Origin: Cycas panzhihuaensis
Lineage: Eukaryota; Cycadophyta
DNA: 64,000 bases
Direction of reading: 5' to 3'
Assembly (NCBI GenBank): GCA_023213395.1
Contig: CM041465.1
Span: forward strand, 109,747,741-109,811,740
Of the stretch, positions 10,861 through 21,798 are shown one piece after another. The first letter of the stretch is position 1; the number at the start of each line of letters is the position of its first letter. Under the pieces are notes generated by a model that saw only the letters and a program-made list of their open reading frames with translations, had not been told where the DNA came from and made no database searches. The translations under genes were made by a program, and so were the position numbers.

Positions 10861-13378
10861 TGTTTCCCGGCTATCGGGAATGGACTCGGGACGCATCGAC
10901 ACAGGTTAGTGCAGGTATATGTTCTTACTTTTCTTACTTATGATTGCTAAGGTGATTTAGAATAGTTTGATTGACATGTGCCTGTCCATATGCACCTGTT
11001 TGATTGCTTGTTCATTATGCATGTGCCTAACGGCACCTTTTTGCCTATGACGACTCACAGTGAGGCATTCATCGTGAATCGACACCGTATGGCATACAAC
11101 CACCCACAGCGTCTCCATGGTCTTCGGGATGCTTTTGCCACTGTTTATGCGTGTTCTGGCGTCGCTTATGTTGCAAACCCTTTCTAAGCTGGTTTAACCC
11201 TTAGTTAGGTCTTTTGCTAGTTTGAGTACATGCCCATGACCTAAACCGCTCTTGGTGATGTATTTTGAGTTTAACTTATGATTTTACCTTAAAGACTGAT
11301 TTCTTACTTTAATTTTACATTTTTGGGTTTCGGTTCGTCTGCGGATAAACTAAGCGATCATGCGGAGTTCCGTGATGCCAGCTAAGTTTCTGCATGATGC
11401 ATGCTTAAATTTTAAAAAGAAACACGCGACAGTGGCCGCGATTTTTGTGAGCTGGCGTGGCTCCCAACGGTTGGAGGCGCCCGAGGCCCCCCAACGTTCA
11501 CTTGCTTCACTCAAGACATAAAAACTCTTTTTTCACTCATTTGCCTCATTATTTTTATTGAATGAATTGTTCTACTCTCTACTTCACTCTCCTCTCAAGT
11601 TTTCTTCACAAAAGACAAGACAAACAAACCAGAACAAGAGACACCTTTCAACAGCTGTGGGACGGAGGCACCAAGGGCTGCTATTCTTTGGAGATCTGAG
11701 GCCATTCTTGCCCCCTCACAGACTCAATACAAGCACTCTTCCTCCTCACACATATTGAAGGCCTCGAGAGGATTTTGCACCAAGAAAACCATTGCAAGGA
11801 ACCATTTCCATCTCACTTTCTTGCATGAGGCTCCACCACTCCTCTCTCTTGCAAGGGACATGCTACATTGCTTCATAGGCATCTCTTGGACCGCTGCTCC
11901 AAGTTGCCAAGTGCTCACATGCACTCCTCCTCCCTCATTTGAGGTATTTGGTGTCATTTCTTTGGTGTTTTTGCTTGTTTTTTTTGTATTATTTCACTTG
12001 CAACTCTTTGCTTCCTTTTATATATGCACTTTCTTGGTTTCCCCTTAATGGTTGATGCAAGGAACCATAGTATTTGTGGCTTATTAGAGTGTCACCCGAG
12101 GATAGGCTTAGTTTCCCATTCTTTTCTTCCACTCACCCTTCTTCTCCCATCCTTCTCTTTCGCCATTTCTTGGGCAATAGGCATAAAGGGTTACACGAGG
12201 GTTTGAGGGAGATTAGGCGGGGTTAGTCCCCATTCTTGTCCTACTCCCCAAGGGTTCCGTCCCTTTTCCTCTCCCCTTTATTTCCCACTTTTGCTTAAAG
12301 TAGGGCTAGAGAGGCTTGAGAATCGGTTGAGTGTTTACCTTGGCATATGCTACCGTTGCTCCATGATCTTTTGTCGCATGCTAGCATCGTTTCCCTTGCA
12401 TCTGTGGAGACCTCTAGTGGGTGAGTTAGCCATCCAGGGCTATACTCAACCCCATTTGGGGTGCGTTTGTGGTATGTGACCTTGGCATGCTTATCGTGTG
12501 ACTTTGCTTCTTTTATTGCATGTTAGCATTTAGCCATATCTTTTAACTTAGTTCTTTACTTGCAACATATATACATATATCTTTTGGCATCTCGTAGCCT
12601 CTCTTTTGTGAGGTAGGTATTCAGTTTAGTTGCTTGCGAGGCGTTCGGGACGAGGGGCGCATAAGGTCGACCCATTCTTGGGTCGACACTTGCTTGATGC
12701 GTTTTCCCCTTGTGTATGCCGTTTCGAGCTTTATTTTCTGTCATTTCAGTTTAGCTAGTGCTTATTTGCTTTCGGGGAGGTAAGTGATCCCCCATCACCG
12801 CTTGCAACCGACGTCGCATACGAGGAGGACGACGGGAGGAAGCGCAACCGTGGACGGACACCTGCGTCTCGGCCCAACCGCCGGATCCAGGTATTCTCCG
12901 CTCACCCTTCATATTCCTTTTTCTCGCTCTTACGTTTCTTTACGCTTGCTTTGGTAGTTAGAGAAATATAAGGAAAAGGAAAAGAAATAACTATTTATTT
13001 TGTACTTGCTTTTTGCTCTACATTTGCTTTACGTGCGCTTTCTTTGCTACACCCTGCACACTATAGTGTCTGAGATTCTTTGACCGATCCCCCTTTAGCC
13101 GCTCTTGCACATATCTTACTGCGACACGTTTGGTTGGTTACCCCTTAGCTTTCTCATTGCCTTGAGAAGTAGCGGCGTCAATTCCTTTTCCCCTTCCGGC
13201 CATCAGAAGGGTAGGAGGTCTCGCCTTGCGGCTACACAGAGCAACCGGGCACCTTGCGATCCGTGCAGCGCTCCGGCGCCGCAGGGCGTCCGCGGTATGA
13301 TCCTCGTTCTTTAGCCTATTAGCCACATGGTTTTGTGTCTTTCACTGGCGTTGGATCATTGCCCGTGGAGGCGTTTCC
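10861..13378 (+). mobile_element. E1 5' LTR (LTR-b family, 2.5 kb)
   Basis: Starts TGTTTCCCGGCTATCGGGAA, a short palindrome next to the terminus, and ends at ..GAGGCGTTTCC, where E2 has GCGTTTCA. It contains a TATA-like CATAAAAA at 11518-11525 and GGAGGTAAGTGATCC (splice-donor-like) near 12776. It matches 18201-20698 throughout apart from short clustered indels. Confidence 0.9.
11518..11525 (+). promoter_or_regulatory. Putative TATA box, E1 5' LTR
   Basis: CATAAAAA, preceded by a conserved CCCCCCAACGTTCACTTGC-like stretch. The same position in the other LTR-b copies reads CATAAAA (18849, 51676, 59038), which fits the U3 promoter of this LTR family. Confidence 0.45.
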
Positions 13379-13380
13379 TT

Positions 13381-13398
13381 TGGCGACCATCTTGGGGC
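13381..13398 (+). other. Primer-binding site, E1
   Basis: TGGCGACCATCTTGGGGC, two bases after the LTR end. Cognate sites are TGACGACCATACTGGGGACC in C (minus, 23851-23870), CGCGACCATACTGGGA in E2 and TGGAAACCATACTAGGGATC in F. The TGG start fits the CCA end of a tRNA; the tRNA species is not assigned. Confidence 0.65.
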
Positions 13399-13640
13399 GC
13401 GGATGGGGAGCTAAATCCGCCTCCCTTCTTGTTGGTGCTCTTGCCTTTAGGTAAGTCTGCGTTAGTGGTCTTAGTTGGGTAAACCCCAGCGTGTTTGCAT
13501 TACCCTATTTCTCCTTTAGTCTCGTTCCTTCTAACGCTCGTAGGCGTTGCATCTGACGTTCTCGCGTCGTTTGCGAGGCTTCTTGCATTGTTGGAAGGCC
13601 GGCGTCTTGTCTGTTCTATCGTCGAATCCAGGATTCGACC
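13399..13640 (+). other. E1 untranslated leader
   Basis: Lies between the PBS and the gag ATG. It includes CTTTAGGTAAGTC, a splice-donor-like site also present (as CTCAGGTAGGTTC) in E2. No coding signal. Confidence 0.5.
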
Positions 13641-15960
13641 ATGGAAGGTTATCCCTCGATTGGGCTTCTGGCCCCATGAGTTGGGAACTCGGGAGTTCCT
13701 TAAATCGTCCGGAATCAGCCCATGAGGCGATGATTCCATATACTACGGATGACCATTTCCACGGATGACTTTAGGCCTTCACTGGCGGCGGATGATTGAG
13801 CCCTCGAGACTCACCACTCTGTTGGCGAGCCTTATGAGGGCGCCCGAAGGTCCCCTACTTTTGAAGTCCCTTGACCTCGTATGGCTATGAGGATACCCCT
13901 CCGTAGAAGCGGTCGGGCGCTTGGCAGTATTTTCGGCGGTCTTGTAACCGCCTCCTCGATGGTTGAAGAGATCTGCGCAATATGGCGTCCTCTTCGTCGC
14001 CGCGCCATCTACAACGATCGGCGCTTCTACAGCGCATACGTATTGTCTTGGGTCTACCCCGCCTTCAGGCGAGTGTTGCGCCGGTTGTCCCTAGTCGCGG
14101 TCCTACTTCCTCGGGACCGCTCGTAGTGTCTTGGTTCAGTAACTCGGGGTTAGCATACCTTGTCCTAACCAAGCGCACGTGCCACCTCGAGCGTGGCACA
14201 TGCGTTCCCTAGTAAACCGGGGTCCTGCTAGTGCCGCCACCCGTAGCCATGTAGGACCCAGCTCCTGCGTATGTCGAACGGTTGGTGGTCCTTCTCTTTC
14301 ACGTGCCCCAGGGCTGCGTCACAACCTTGGGGGCGGGGCAAGGGAAACCACCTCCACATACATGGAGTGGACCCGTTGCACCCATATGGGGTCGCGCCAC
14401 CTACGGGTGGCCCATATGGGCAAAACAGGTCCCTCACCCCTGTTAGGCGTCGGTAGCGACTCCTGGCTGCGTCGGCCTGAGGCGCGCCTCCTTTCCGAGA
14501 ACATCTACGCGGACCCCCTTCCCACAAGGGTGTTTCCTCAAGGAGGATAGGACCGGCACCCCATCATTCCTTTCTTGGGTTATCGATCCCTTAGCCCGAG
14601 CAAGGACACGTCCTTTCGTGGACTATAGGTCGGCGCCCTTATGCATTGGCGTTGAGAACTAACTTGCGCCTCACCCTCCAGAAGTCCCCAAATTTGGCGG
14701 GACTTCGTCGCAAGAACAATAGAACATGTCTTGTGACTTTTCCATGGCGTGCATCGACTATTGGGCCTATGACCATATCTTGATGAAGCTCTTCCGCGGT
14801 CCTTGCAGGCGGCGCCCTCAGTGGTTCTAGCCTTCACGCCATTCGATTTCCTCATTCCGGTAGTGGGCGAGTTCGTCAACTACTTTGGCGTAACCCGTCC
14901 ATTCGAAAGCGGAATGAAGGCGCTTCATCGCTCAAACAAGGTCACGATGAGATGAATCGTGACTTTGTGCGACGTTTTCACGACCTTCTTCATTCCACCA
15001 AGGCCACATTGCACGAGGAGTTGAAGAGGGATCTTTGTCAATGCACTGCCCGGTGCATGTGGAAGATCCTCAAGATGGGGGCAACCACGTGTGACTCGCC
15101 ATCTCGAGGTGTTTAGCTTTGGAGGCCATTGAGATCGGTGGACTCAAGAAACCTCCCAAGCCCTCACAACGTCGTGAGGCGCCTCCTCCCGTGAAGGAGA
15201 CCACACCTTGCGACCGCTAGTCCACCTCTCATCCAAGCCAGAGGACCTTAGATCCCCTTACCTCGCCATTCGCTCATTCGAGCGCCACGATGAAGGAGCT
15301 AAAACTCCAACCTCCTTCATCGCCTACCTCCCATAGACACATCCGGTGAGACTTCTCGTGCGATGCCCCCAAAGGGGGCAACACCCGATCTTCTCAAGCA
15401 AGGAGGACCGATCCTCCCTTGAGAAGAGGTGGTGTTCCATCCATGGGGAGTGTTTCCATGACGATGCGGCGTTCTTGGGGCACACCCAGCGACTCGTCCC
15501 CAGTGACATCGAGACCTAACCTCGATCGACTGTTTATAGAGACCGTTCCCCAAACATGGGGAGCGTGGTCGCGATGTTCGACAAAGATACGGTCGAGAAT
15601 CGGGATGGGTCCTCGATTCTCACCCTTCGCATGGTAGAGGAAGGGTGTGCGAAGTCACCCTCCCTTGGCGCTCCCACGGCCGTGCTCCATCACCTTGGCG
15701 GTCCGCTTCTGAGGAAAGAAGGTTGTCAATTGCTTGAGACCACTCGTTATATGCCTTAACTTGGGTCCCAGTGCTAAAGAAGCGTGGGTGCCTCTTCATC
15801 CACATCTCACCTTGATCCTCCTCAGGAAGCTATTCCTCAGGAGATTCACTGTCTTCCCAAGACTATTCGTCAGGCCGGTAGATTCGACTTTAGAAGGGCG
15901 CTTACCCAACCCAGGGAAGGGTAAGCCCTTTCTATCGTTGACGAGCTCTACACCGTCATG
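13641..15960 (+). pseudogene. E1 gag, heavily frameshifted
   Basis: ATG at 13641 opens ATGGAAGGTTATCCC, the same MEGY start as in E2 (53775), F (45002) and C (23604). Homology with E2 gag runs through the N-terminal acidic region, the Pro/Ser-rich middle (about 14200-14560), the capsid core (about 14700-15100; GACTATTGGGCCTATGACC etc.), and the zinc knuckle KRWCSIHGECFHDDA near 15424-15468. Frame changes occur every few tens of codons. Many coincide with CAG, CTG or CG motifs that are intact in E2, so part of the damage may be consensus error rather than mutation. I place the gag/PR border by homology only. Confidence 0.75.
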
Positions 15961-16620
15961 GCGGGAATGTCCTTGATGGACGTCTTGAGGCGCCACGAGC
16001 AACGTGCTCTTCTTCTTGAAGCTCTTGGCCAACAAGGCGCTTCCATCCATGCGATAGGTGCTACCTCCCATGGGCCACTGTCATCTCCTTTGATCCCAGA
16101 GATCTCCCATCTCCCGACAAGCGGGAGAAGCTCTTACGTGCAGATTCGTCATTACCATTGACACTCGATTGTATCATAAAGAGGACCATTTTAGATAATG
16201 GCTCCTCGGTCAGCATATCTGTCGTATGCTCGAGGAGCTAGGCATAGTAGCTCTTGAGTCATCCCTTGGAAATGCCAAGGGTATGATGGGGCGAGAAGTC
16301 CCTCTGAGGCGATCTCCCTATCCCTCACCTTAGGAGGAAAACCGTTTCTGTTGAAGTTCTTTGTACTCGGCGTCGATGTGGAGTACAACCTCTTGTTAGT
16401 GAGCCATGGCTCGACCGGATGGGGCGATCTGCTCCCACTCGATTAGGGGCAACTTAAATTTGTCCATGAAGGACAAGTTAAAGTTGTCGCCGTGAGCCAA
16501 TCTTAGTCTCACACCTCTCATCCGACTGCCGGGGCTATTTTCGATGATGAAGATAGTGATCACGAGGAGGTTACCCCTTGGTGGGACCTTTGTTTGAGGA
16601 GACCGACCTTCATCGGTCGA
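15961..16620 (+). pseudogene. E1 protease region
   Basis: Begins with the conserved GMSLMDVLRRHEQRALLLEAL stretch and carries D-N-G-S codons at 16194-16205 (..LDNGSSVS..). VDYNLLLGQPWLD is only recognisable after frame changes (about 16370-16430). The D and E2 counterparts are at 61361 and 56410. It is inactive as it stands. Confidence 0.7.
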
Positions 16621-17152
16621 GCCTATGCTGCGTCATGAGCCAAACCTAGTTAGGTTTGCCCCTATTGGCGTGGGTGGTTCTGATTACTTAAGCGCCATGA
16701 GTGATTCGATTCGGATAGCGAGGGTTATGGGCCCTCTCCTCGGCGTGTCACCACGGTTTCGCGAGCACCTGGGGAATATCTCGATCGGATATTCCGCTCT
16801 TCCTCATTCTGATGGCTCAGGAGCCAGCTTGGTCCTAAACGACCATTTATCTTACCTTCTCGGCCTCCTCGGCGGTCCCGTGGCGCCCGTCGGCGAGCCA
16901 CTCGTGAGGCACTTCTTCTTCACGCTCTAGATCCTTACCTCGGACTAAAGCCACTCTTACTCGTATGCAACCTTGCCCGCAGCGGTCCATGGTGTGCCAA
17001 GTCCGTTAAGCTCATCACAGTTCAGACCATGGTGAGTTTACTAGTAGGCTTAGCGACACGCCCCTACTCTTAGTCACTGTCTCCTACCTGCGTGTGACTA
17101 CCCCTACCTTTATGGGGCCTAGGCACACCTCTTCCTCTCCTCGTGCTCAAAG
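16621..17152 (+). other. E1 pol-deletion scar region
   Basis: Starts within the acidic PR-RT spacer (SDSDSEGYGPS-like frames) and, after a CTAGATCCTTACC.. stretch, passes into sequence with no recognisable domain before the hairpin array. RT, RNase H and IN (together ~4 kb in A and D) are absent. E2 has the same arrangement at 56701-57368. Confidence 0.7.
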
Positions 17153-17435
17153 CGAGCCTAAACTACCATTTTAAATTGTTCCCATTCCTCTCGACCATGG
17201 GTGGAATGGCAATTTAAGATGGTTCTTACTCCGGCGAGCCTAAACTACCATTTTATAGATGGATTCGTGCTCCGAAACGAGCCTAAACTACCATTTTAAA
17301 TTGTTTCCATTCCTCCCAACCACGGGTTGAATGGCAATTTAAGATGGATCCTTGCTCCGGAACGAGCCTAAACTACCATCTTAGATTGTCCCCATTCCTC
17401 CTAACTACGGGTTGAATGGCAATTTAAGGTGGATT
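17153..17435 (+). repeat. Tandem hairpin array, four units (E1)
   Basis: Units begin at 17153, 17235, 17278 and 17363 with CGAGCCTAAACTACCA. Units 1, 3 and 4 contain the stem TTTTAAATTG/CAATTTAAGATGG with an inner CCATTC/GAATGG stem around a CTCCCAACCACGGG-type loop. Unit 2 (43 bp) has lost the hairpin. Unit lengths are about 82, 43, 85 and 73 bp. Confidence 0.85.
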
Positions 17436-18200
17436 TTTCTTCGATTTCGCTTCCGGTTCCTCTGCGGAACGCGTTCCCATGAGCTCTTGGGAACCTTTGT
17501 CTTCTATTTTTGGGCATTCCCCAAATTAGGGACGTATTTGTGAATATCGTTACTCCCCCTTTCCATGCTTGTCGTTTCCTTTGCACATTCCGCTATGCTC
17601 CCTCGTGGACATGTATGTCGCCCCATCCTCTAACCTCACACCTCTCGATCGCCTCTACTCACGGTGGATGTGTGTGCTCCTGTTAGACATATGGCCATAC
17701 ATGGAAGGAAGCACCCGCGTACTTTCAACAAAATATATACAAACAAATATTTACAGCATATAAACATTTACAACATACAAAAATATCCATTTACAAAATA
17801 AACCATACATGCTACCTCTATCATACATGATACACACCATTTCATGTGGAGGCTTGTCTGGCCAGCCCGCGCCCAAGTCTCTGGTTGCTGGTGGTTAGAT
17901 ATGCTTGCTCTCTTTGCCGGATGCCCTCTTACTTCATATTACACCTTGGTAACGGGGGCATCCCGTTTTACTGCTGCACTTGGTTTGGTCGATGCACTGA
18001 GCGGCGTGGCGGCCCTACGTTGTCCTCGTCTCTGTCCCCCTTGTCCGCAGCGTTCATACGACACTTGCCTACACCCTTGGATCACGTGCTGCTCTTGATC
18101 GCTCTTATATATATATATATGCATGTGCTACTCATGTTTCTTGATTGTCAGCATTCGCCATCACATTACGCACGGCGGTGAGGCTCTGCGCGCGAGGCGA
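17436..18200 (+). other. E1 3' non-coding block and pre-LTR region
   Basis: Conserved with A, B, D, G and E2: GGTTCCTC..GGAAC, CCTCCTATTTGGG-like, TTCCGCTATGCTCC, and the AT-rich ACATTTACAACATACAAAA tail. PMD and all of aRNH are deleted at about 17850; the sequence resumes after the aRNH stop equivalent. An (AT)n run lies at 18106-18120, then GTGAGGCTCTGC..GAGGCGA just before the LTR, the position of the polypurine tract. Confidence 0.6.
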
Positions 18201-20698
18201 TGTTCCGGTATCGGGGAATGGACTCGGGGCCTTGTCGACCTGAGTTAGTGCAGGTATATGTTCTTACTTTTCTTACTTATGATTGCTAAGGTGATTTAGA
18301 ATAGTTTGATTGACATGCTGTCCATATACTGTTTGATTGCTTGTTCATTATGCATGTGCTAGCGGCACCTTTTTGCTATGACGACTCACGGTGAGGGGCA
18401 TTCATCGTGAATCACGACACCCGTATGGCGTACAACCACCCACAGCGTCTCCATGGTCTTCGGGATGCTTTTGCCGACTGTTTATGCGTGTTCAGCGTCG
18501 CTTATGTTGCAAACCCTTTCTAAGCTGGTTTAACCCTTAGTTAGGTCTTTTTGCACCGTTTGAGTACATGCCCATGACCTAAAGCGCTCTTGGTGATGTA
18601 TTTTGAGTTTAACTTATGATTTTACCTTAAAGACACGATTTCTTACTTTAATTTTCTGTTTTTGGGTTTTGGTTCGTCTGCATGATAAACTAGCGATCAG
18701 CGGAGTTCGGTGATGCAGCTAAGTTTCTTGTGATGCAACTGTTTAAAATTTAAAAAGAAACACGACGATGGCGCGATTTTTCGGCCAAGCTAGCGTGGCT
18801 CTAACAGTTGGGCGCTGAGGCCCCAACGTTCACTTGCTTCACTCAAGACATAAAAACTCTTTTTTCACTCATTTGCCTCATTATTTTTATTGAATGAATT
18901 GTTCTACTCTCTACTTCACTCTCCTCTCAAGTTTTCTTCACAAAAGACAAGACAAACAAGCGGAACAAGAGACACCTTTCAACAGTGTGGGGCCGGAGGC
19001 ACCAAGGGCTGCTATTCTTTGGAGATCTGAGGCCATTCTTGCCCCCTCACAGACTCAATACAAGCACTCTTCCTCCTCACACATATTGAAGGCCTCCAAG
19101 AGGATTTTGCACCAAGAAAACCATTGCAAGGAACCATTTCCATCTCACTTTCTTGCATGAGGCTCCACCACTCCTCTCTCTTGCAAGGGACATGTTACAT
19201 TGCTTCATAGGCATCTCTTGGACCGCTGCTCCAAGTTGCCAAGTGCTCACATGCACTCCTCCTCCCTCATTTGAGGTATTTGGTGTCATTTCTTTGGTGT
19301 TTTTGCTTGTTTTTTTTGTATTATTTCACTTGCAACTCTTTGCTTCCTTTTATATATGCACTTTCTTGGTTTCCCCTTAGCCGGTTGATGCAAGGAACCA
19401 TAGTATTTGTGGCTTATTAGAGTGTCACCCGAGGATAGGCTTAGTTTCCCATTCTTTTCTTCCACTCACCCTTCTTCTCCCATCCTTCTCTTTCGCCATT
19501 TCTTGGGCAATAGGCATAAAGGGTTACCACGAGGGTTTGAGGGAGATTAGGTGAGGTTAGTCCCCATTTCAGTCCTACTCCCCAAGGGTTCAGTCCCTTT
19601 TCCTCTCCCCTTTATTTCCGCTTTTGCTTAAGTAGGGCTAGAGAGGCTTCGGAGAATCGGTTGAGTGTTTACCTTGGCATATGCTACGTTGCTCCATGAT
19701 CTTTTGTCGCATGCTAGCATCGTTTCCCTTACATCTGTGGAGACCTCTCGTGGGTGAGTTAGCCATCCAGGGCTATACTCAACCCCATTTGGGGTGCGTT
19801 TGTGGTATGTGACCTTGGCATGCTTATCGTGTGACTTTGCTTCTTTTATTGCATGTTAGCATTTAGCCATATCTTTTAACTTAGTTCGCTTTACTTGCAA
19901 CATATATACATATATCTTTTGGCATCTCGTAGCCTCTCTTTCGAGAGGAAGGTATTCCGCTTATTTGCTTGCAGGCGTTCGGGACGAGGGGCGCATAAGG
20001 TCGACCATTCTTGGGTCGACACTTGCTTAATGCGTTTTCCCCTTGTGTATGCCGTTTGAGCTTTATTTTACATCATTTCGGTTTAGCTAGTGCTTATTTG
20101 CTTTCGGGAGGTAAGTGATCCCCATCACCGCTTACAGCGTCGCATCTGAGGAGGACGCGGGAGGAAGCGCAGGTGGACGGACATCTGCGTCTCGGCCCAG
20201 CCGCCGGATCGGTATTCTCAGCTCACCCTTCATATTCCTTTTTCTCGCTCTTACGTTTCTTTACGCTTGCTTTGGTAGTTAGAAATATAAGGAAAAGGAA
20301 AAGAAATAACTATTTATTTTGTACTTGCTTTTTGCTCTACATTTGCTTTACGTGTGCTTTCTTTGCTACACCACACACTATAGTGTCTCGAGATTCTTTG
20401 ACCGATCCCCTTTAGCAGCTCTTGCACATATCTTACTGCGACACGTTTGGTTGGTTACCCCTTGCAGCTTTCTCATTGCCTTGAGAAGTAGCGGCGTGAT
20501 TCCTTTTCCCTTCCGGCCATCAGAAGGGTAGGAGGGTCTCGCCTTGCGGCTACTGGAAGCAACCGGGCACCTTGCGATCCGTGCAGCTCGGGCGTCCGCA
20601 GACGGATCCGAGGTATGATCCTCGTTCTTTAGCCTATTAGCCACGTGGTTTTGTGTCCTTCCGCTAGGCGTTGGATCATTGCCCGTGGAGGCGTTTCC
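18201..20698 (+). mobile_element. E1 3' LTR (LTR-b)
   Basis: TGTTCCGGTATCGGGGAATGG start; ends ..GAGGCGTTTCC as in the 5' LTR. TATA-like CATAAAAA at 18849-18856. Differences from the 5' copy are mainly small gains or losses at CAG/CTG/CG strings. It is followed two bases later by a PBS. Confidence 0.88.
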
Positions 20699-20700
20699 TT

Positions 20701-20724
20701 TGGCGACCATCTGAGGGGCCCGCC
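20701..20724 (+). other. Second PBS and leader start after the E1 right LTR
   Basis: TGGCGACCATCTGAGGGG then CCCGCC, matching the E2 leader (GGGACCGCC). It implies that 18201-20698 also served as the 5' LTR of a second copy, now truncated to ~25 bp of interior by the junction with H. Confidence 0.7.
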
Positions 20725-21575
20725 CATGACTAGGAAGGGACATGATTATCTTTTGTTGTTGTAGATAGGTTTAGTAAAATGATATGTCTAATACCTTGTA
20801 AGAAGACAATCACAGTGCAGGCGGTGAGTTATTCTTGAGCATGTATGGAAGAATTTTGGCTTGCCTTCTTCCATCATTTCGGATCGGGACACTCGATTCC
20901 TTTCATCATTTTGGAAGTCACTATGGGAGATGATGGATACCAAATTGAAGAGGAGTACAAGTTTCCATCCTCAAGCGGATGGACAAACCAAGTAGTGAGC
21001 AGAACTTTGGTACATCTATTGAGGATACAATTCAAGCATCCAAAGACTTGGGATGAATCATTGGCTTTTCTACAATTTGCTTTTAATAGAGCAATGCATC
21101 ACACTCTAAAGCACCTTTTGAAGTTTGTTTGGGATACTTACCTCAAAGTCCATTTGACTTGGAGTTTTCCATGCAAGCTAAGGAAGGATCCGTCAAAGAG
21201 AAGGAGGAGCATGACAAGGCTTTAAGATACTTGGAGAAGATCCAGAGAGTCCACAAAGAAGTACATGATCAACTTCTAAGGACTCAACAAAAGTACAAGG
21301 AAAGACATGACAAGCATAGGCAAGAGTGTACTTTCCAAGAAGGAGATTTAGTATGGTTATACTTGATCAAGGAGAGGTTAAAAGGAGAAGGTAAGAAACT
21401 CAAACCTATAAGGTATGGACCATTCAAGATTTTGAGAAAAGTAGGTGGCAATGCTTTCCAACTTGATCTTCCACCTTATATGCAAATATATTCGATAGTA
21501 AATGCTGAATACTTAAAACTCTTTGAGCCCTCCATGCTAGATGAGAGCAGGACGATTCACTTTACCTTCAGTTGA
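20725..21575 (+). pseudogene. Chromovirus integrase, core and C-terminal domain (H)
   Basis: A different Ty3/gypsy lineage from its Tat neighbours. The core begins with VVVDRFSKMICLIP (first catalytic Asp), then [12 protein letters not shown] (second Asp), [10 protein letters not shown], and LAFLQFAFNRAMHH. The codon expected to hold the catalytic Glu after GQT has lost one base, which shifts the frame. Two further frame changes lie near 20830 and 21110. The C-terminal domain is intact in 21129-21575: HDKHRQECTFQEGDLVWLYL, KPIRYGPFKILRKVGGNAF (GPY/F module) and LPPYMQIYSIVNAEYLKLF. The 5' part of this element (gag to RNase H) is absent; its left end abuts the Tat leader at about 20725. Confidence 0.88.
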
Positions 21576-21758
21576 TGATTTGTATTTGGAAAGTGAGGAG
21601 CCTCTCGAGGAAGATTGTATCTTGGAGAGAAAATCTACCAAAACAAGACATAAGACACATGAATCTTCAGGATTGGAGTAGCAGGGCAATTGCCTAGTAA
21701 GGCCAAGTGGTTTAGTAGGCAACAAGGAGAACAACACTTCCCCCATCTCCAATTCTAA
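21576..21758 (+). pseudogene. Chromodomain-like C-terminus of integrase (H)
   Basis: After a stop at 21573-21575 the sequence reads LPSVDDLYLESEEPLEEDCI then LERKSTKTRHKTHESSGLE. After a frame change GQLPSKAKWFSRQQGEQHF follows, ending at TAA 21756-21758. The ILERK..TR....W pattern is that of the degenerate chromodomains that chromovirus integrases use to target chromatin. Assignment is by pattern and position; the aromatic cage cannot be confirmed. Confidence 0.6.
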
Positions 21759-21798
21759 GCCAAGCAGGAGTTGGCTATTTTCCAAGGAAGGGGAGCCA

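Larger units (their letters stand above)
10861..20698 (+). mobile_element. E1, non-autonomous (pol-less) Tat-derived LTR element
   Basis: It has two direct LTRs (10861-13378 and 18201-20698) around a 4.8-kb interior with leader, gag, protease region, spacer, hairpin array and 3' non-coding block. It has no RT, RNase H, IN, PMD or aRNH. Order and size match E2 (4.85-kb interior), so the deletion defines a family rather than a one-off event. Right border: the LTR is followed by another primer-binding site instead of a target duplication, so a tandem or recombined arrangement is likely. Confidence 0.85.

Noticed and set aside
14179-14550. ORFs of 60-123 codons on both strands in E1
   Set aside because: Shadow frames of the frameshifted gag Pro/Ser-rich region; homologous to gag in E2 and D, not separate genes.
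17153-17435. CRISPR-like array
   Set aside because: Repeat units are contiguous, degenerate and palindromic without spacers, in a plant retroelement.
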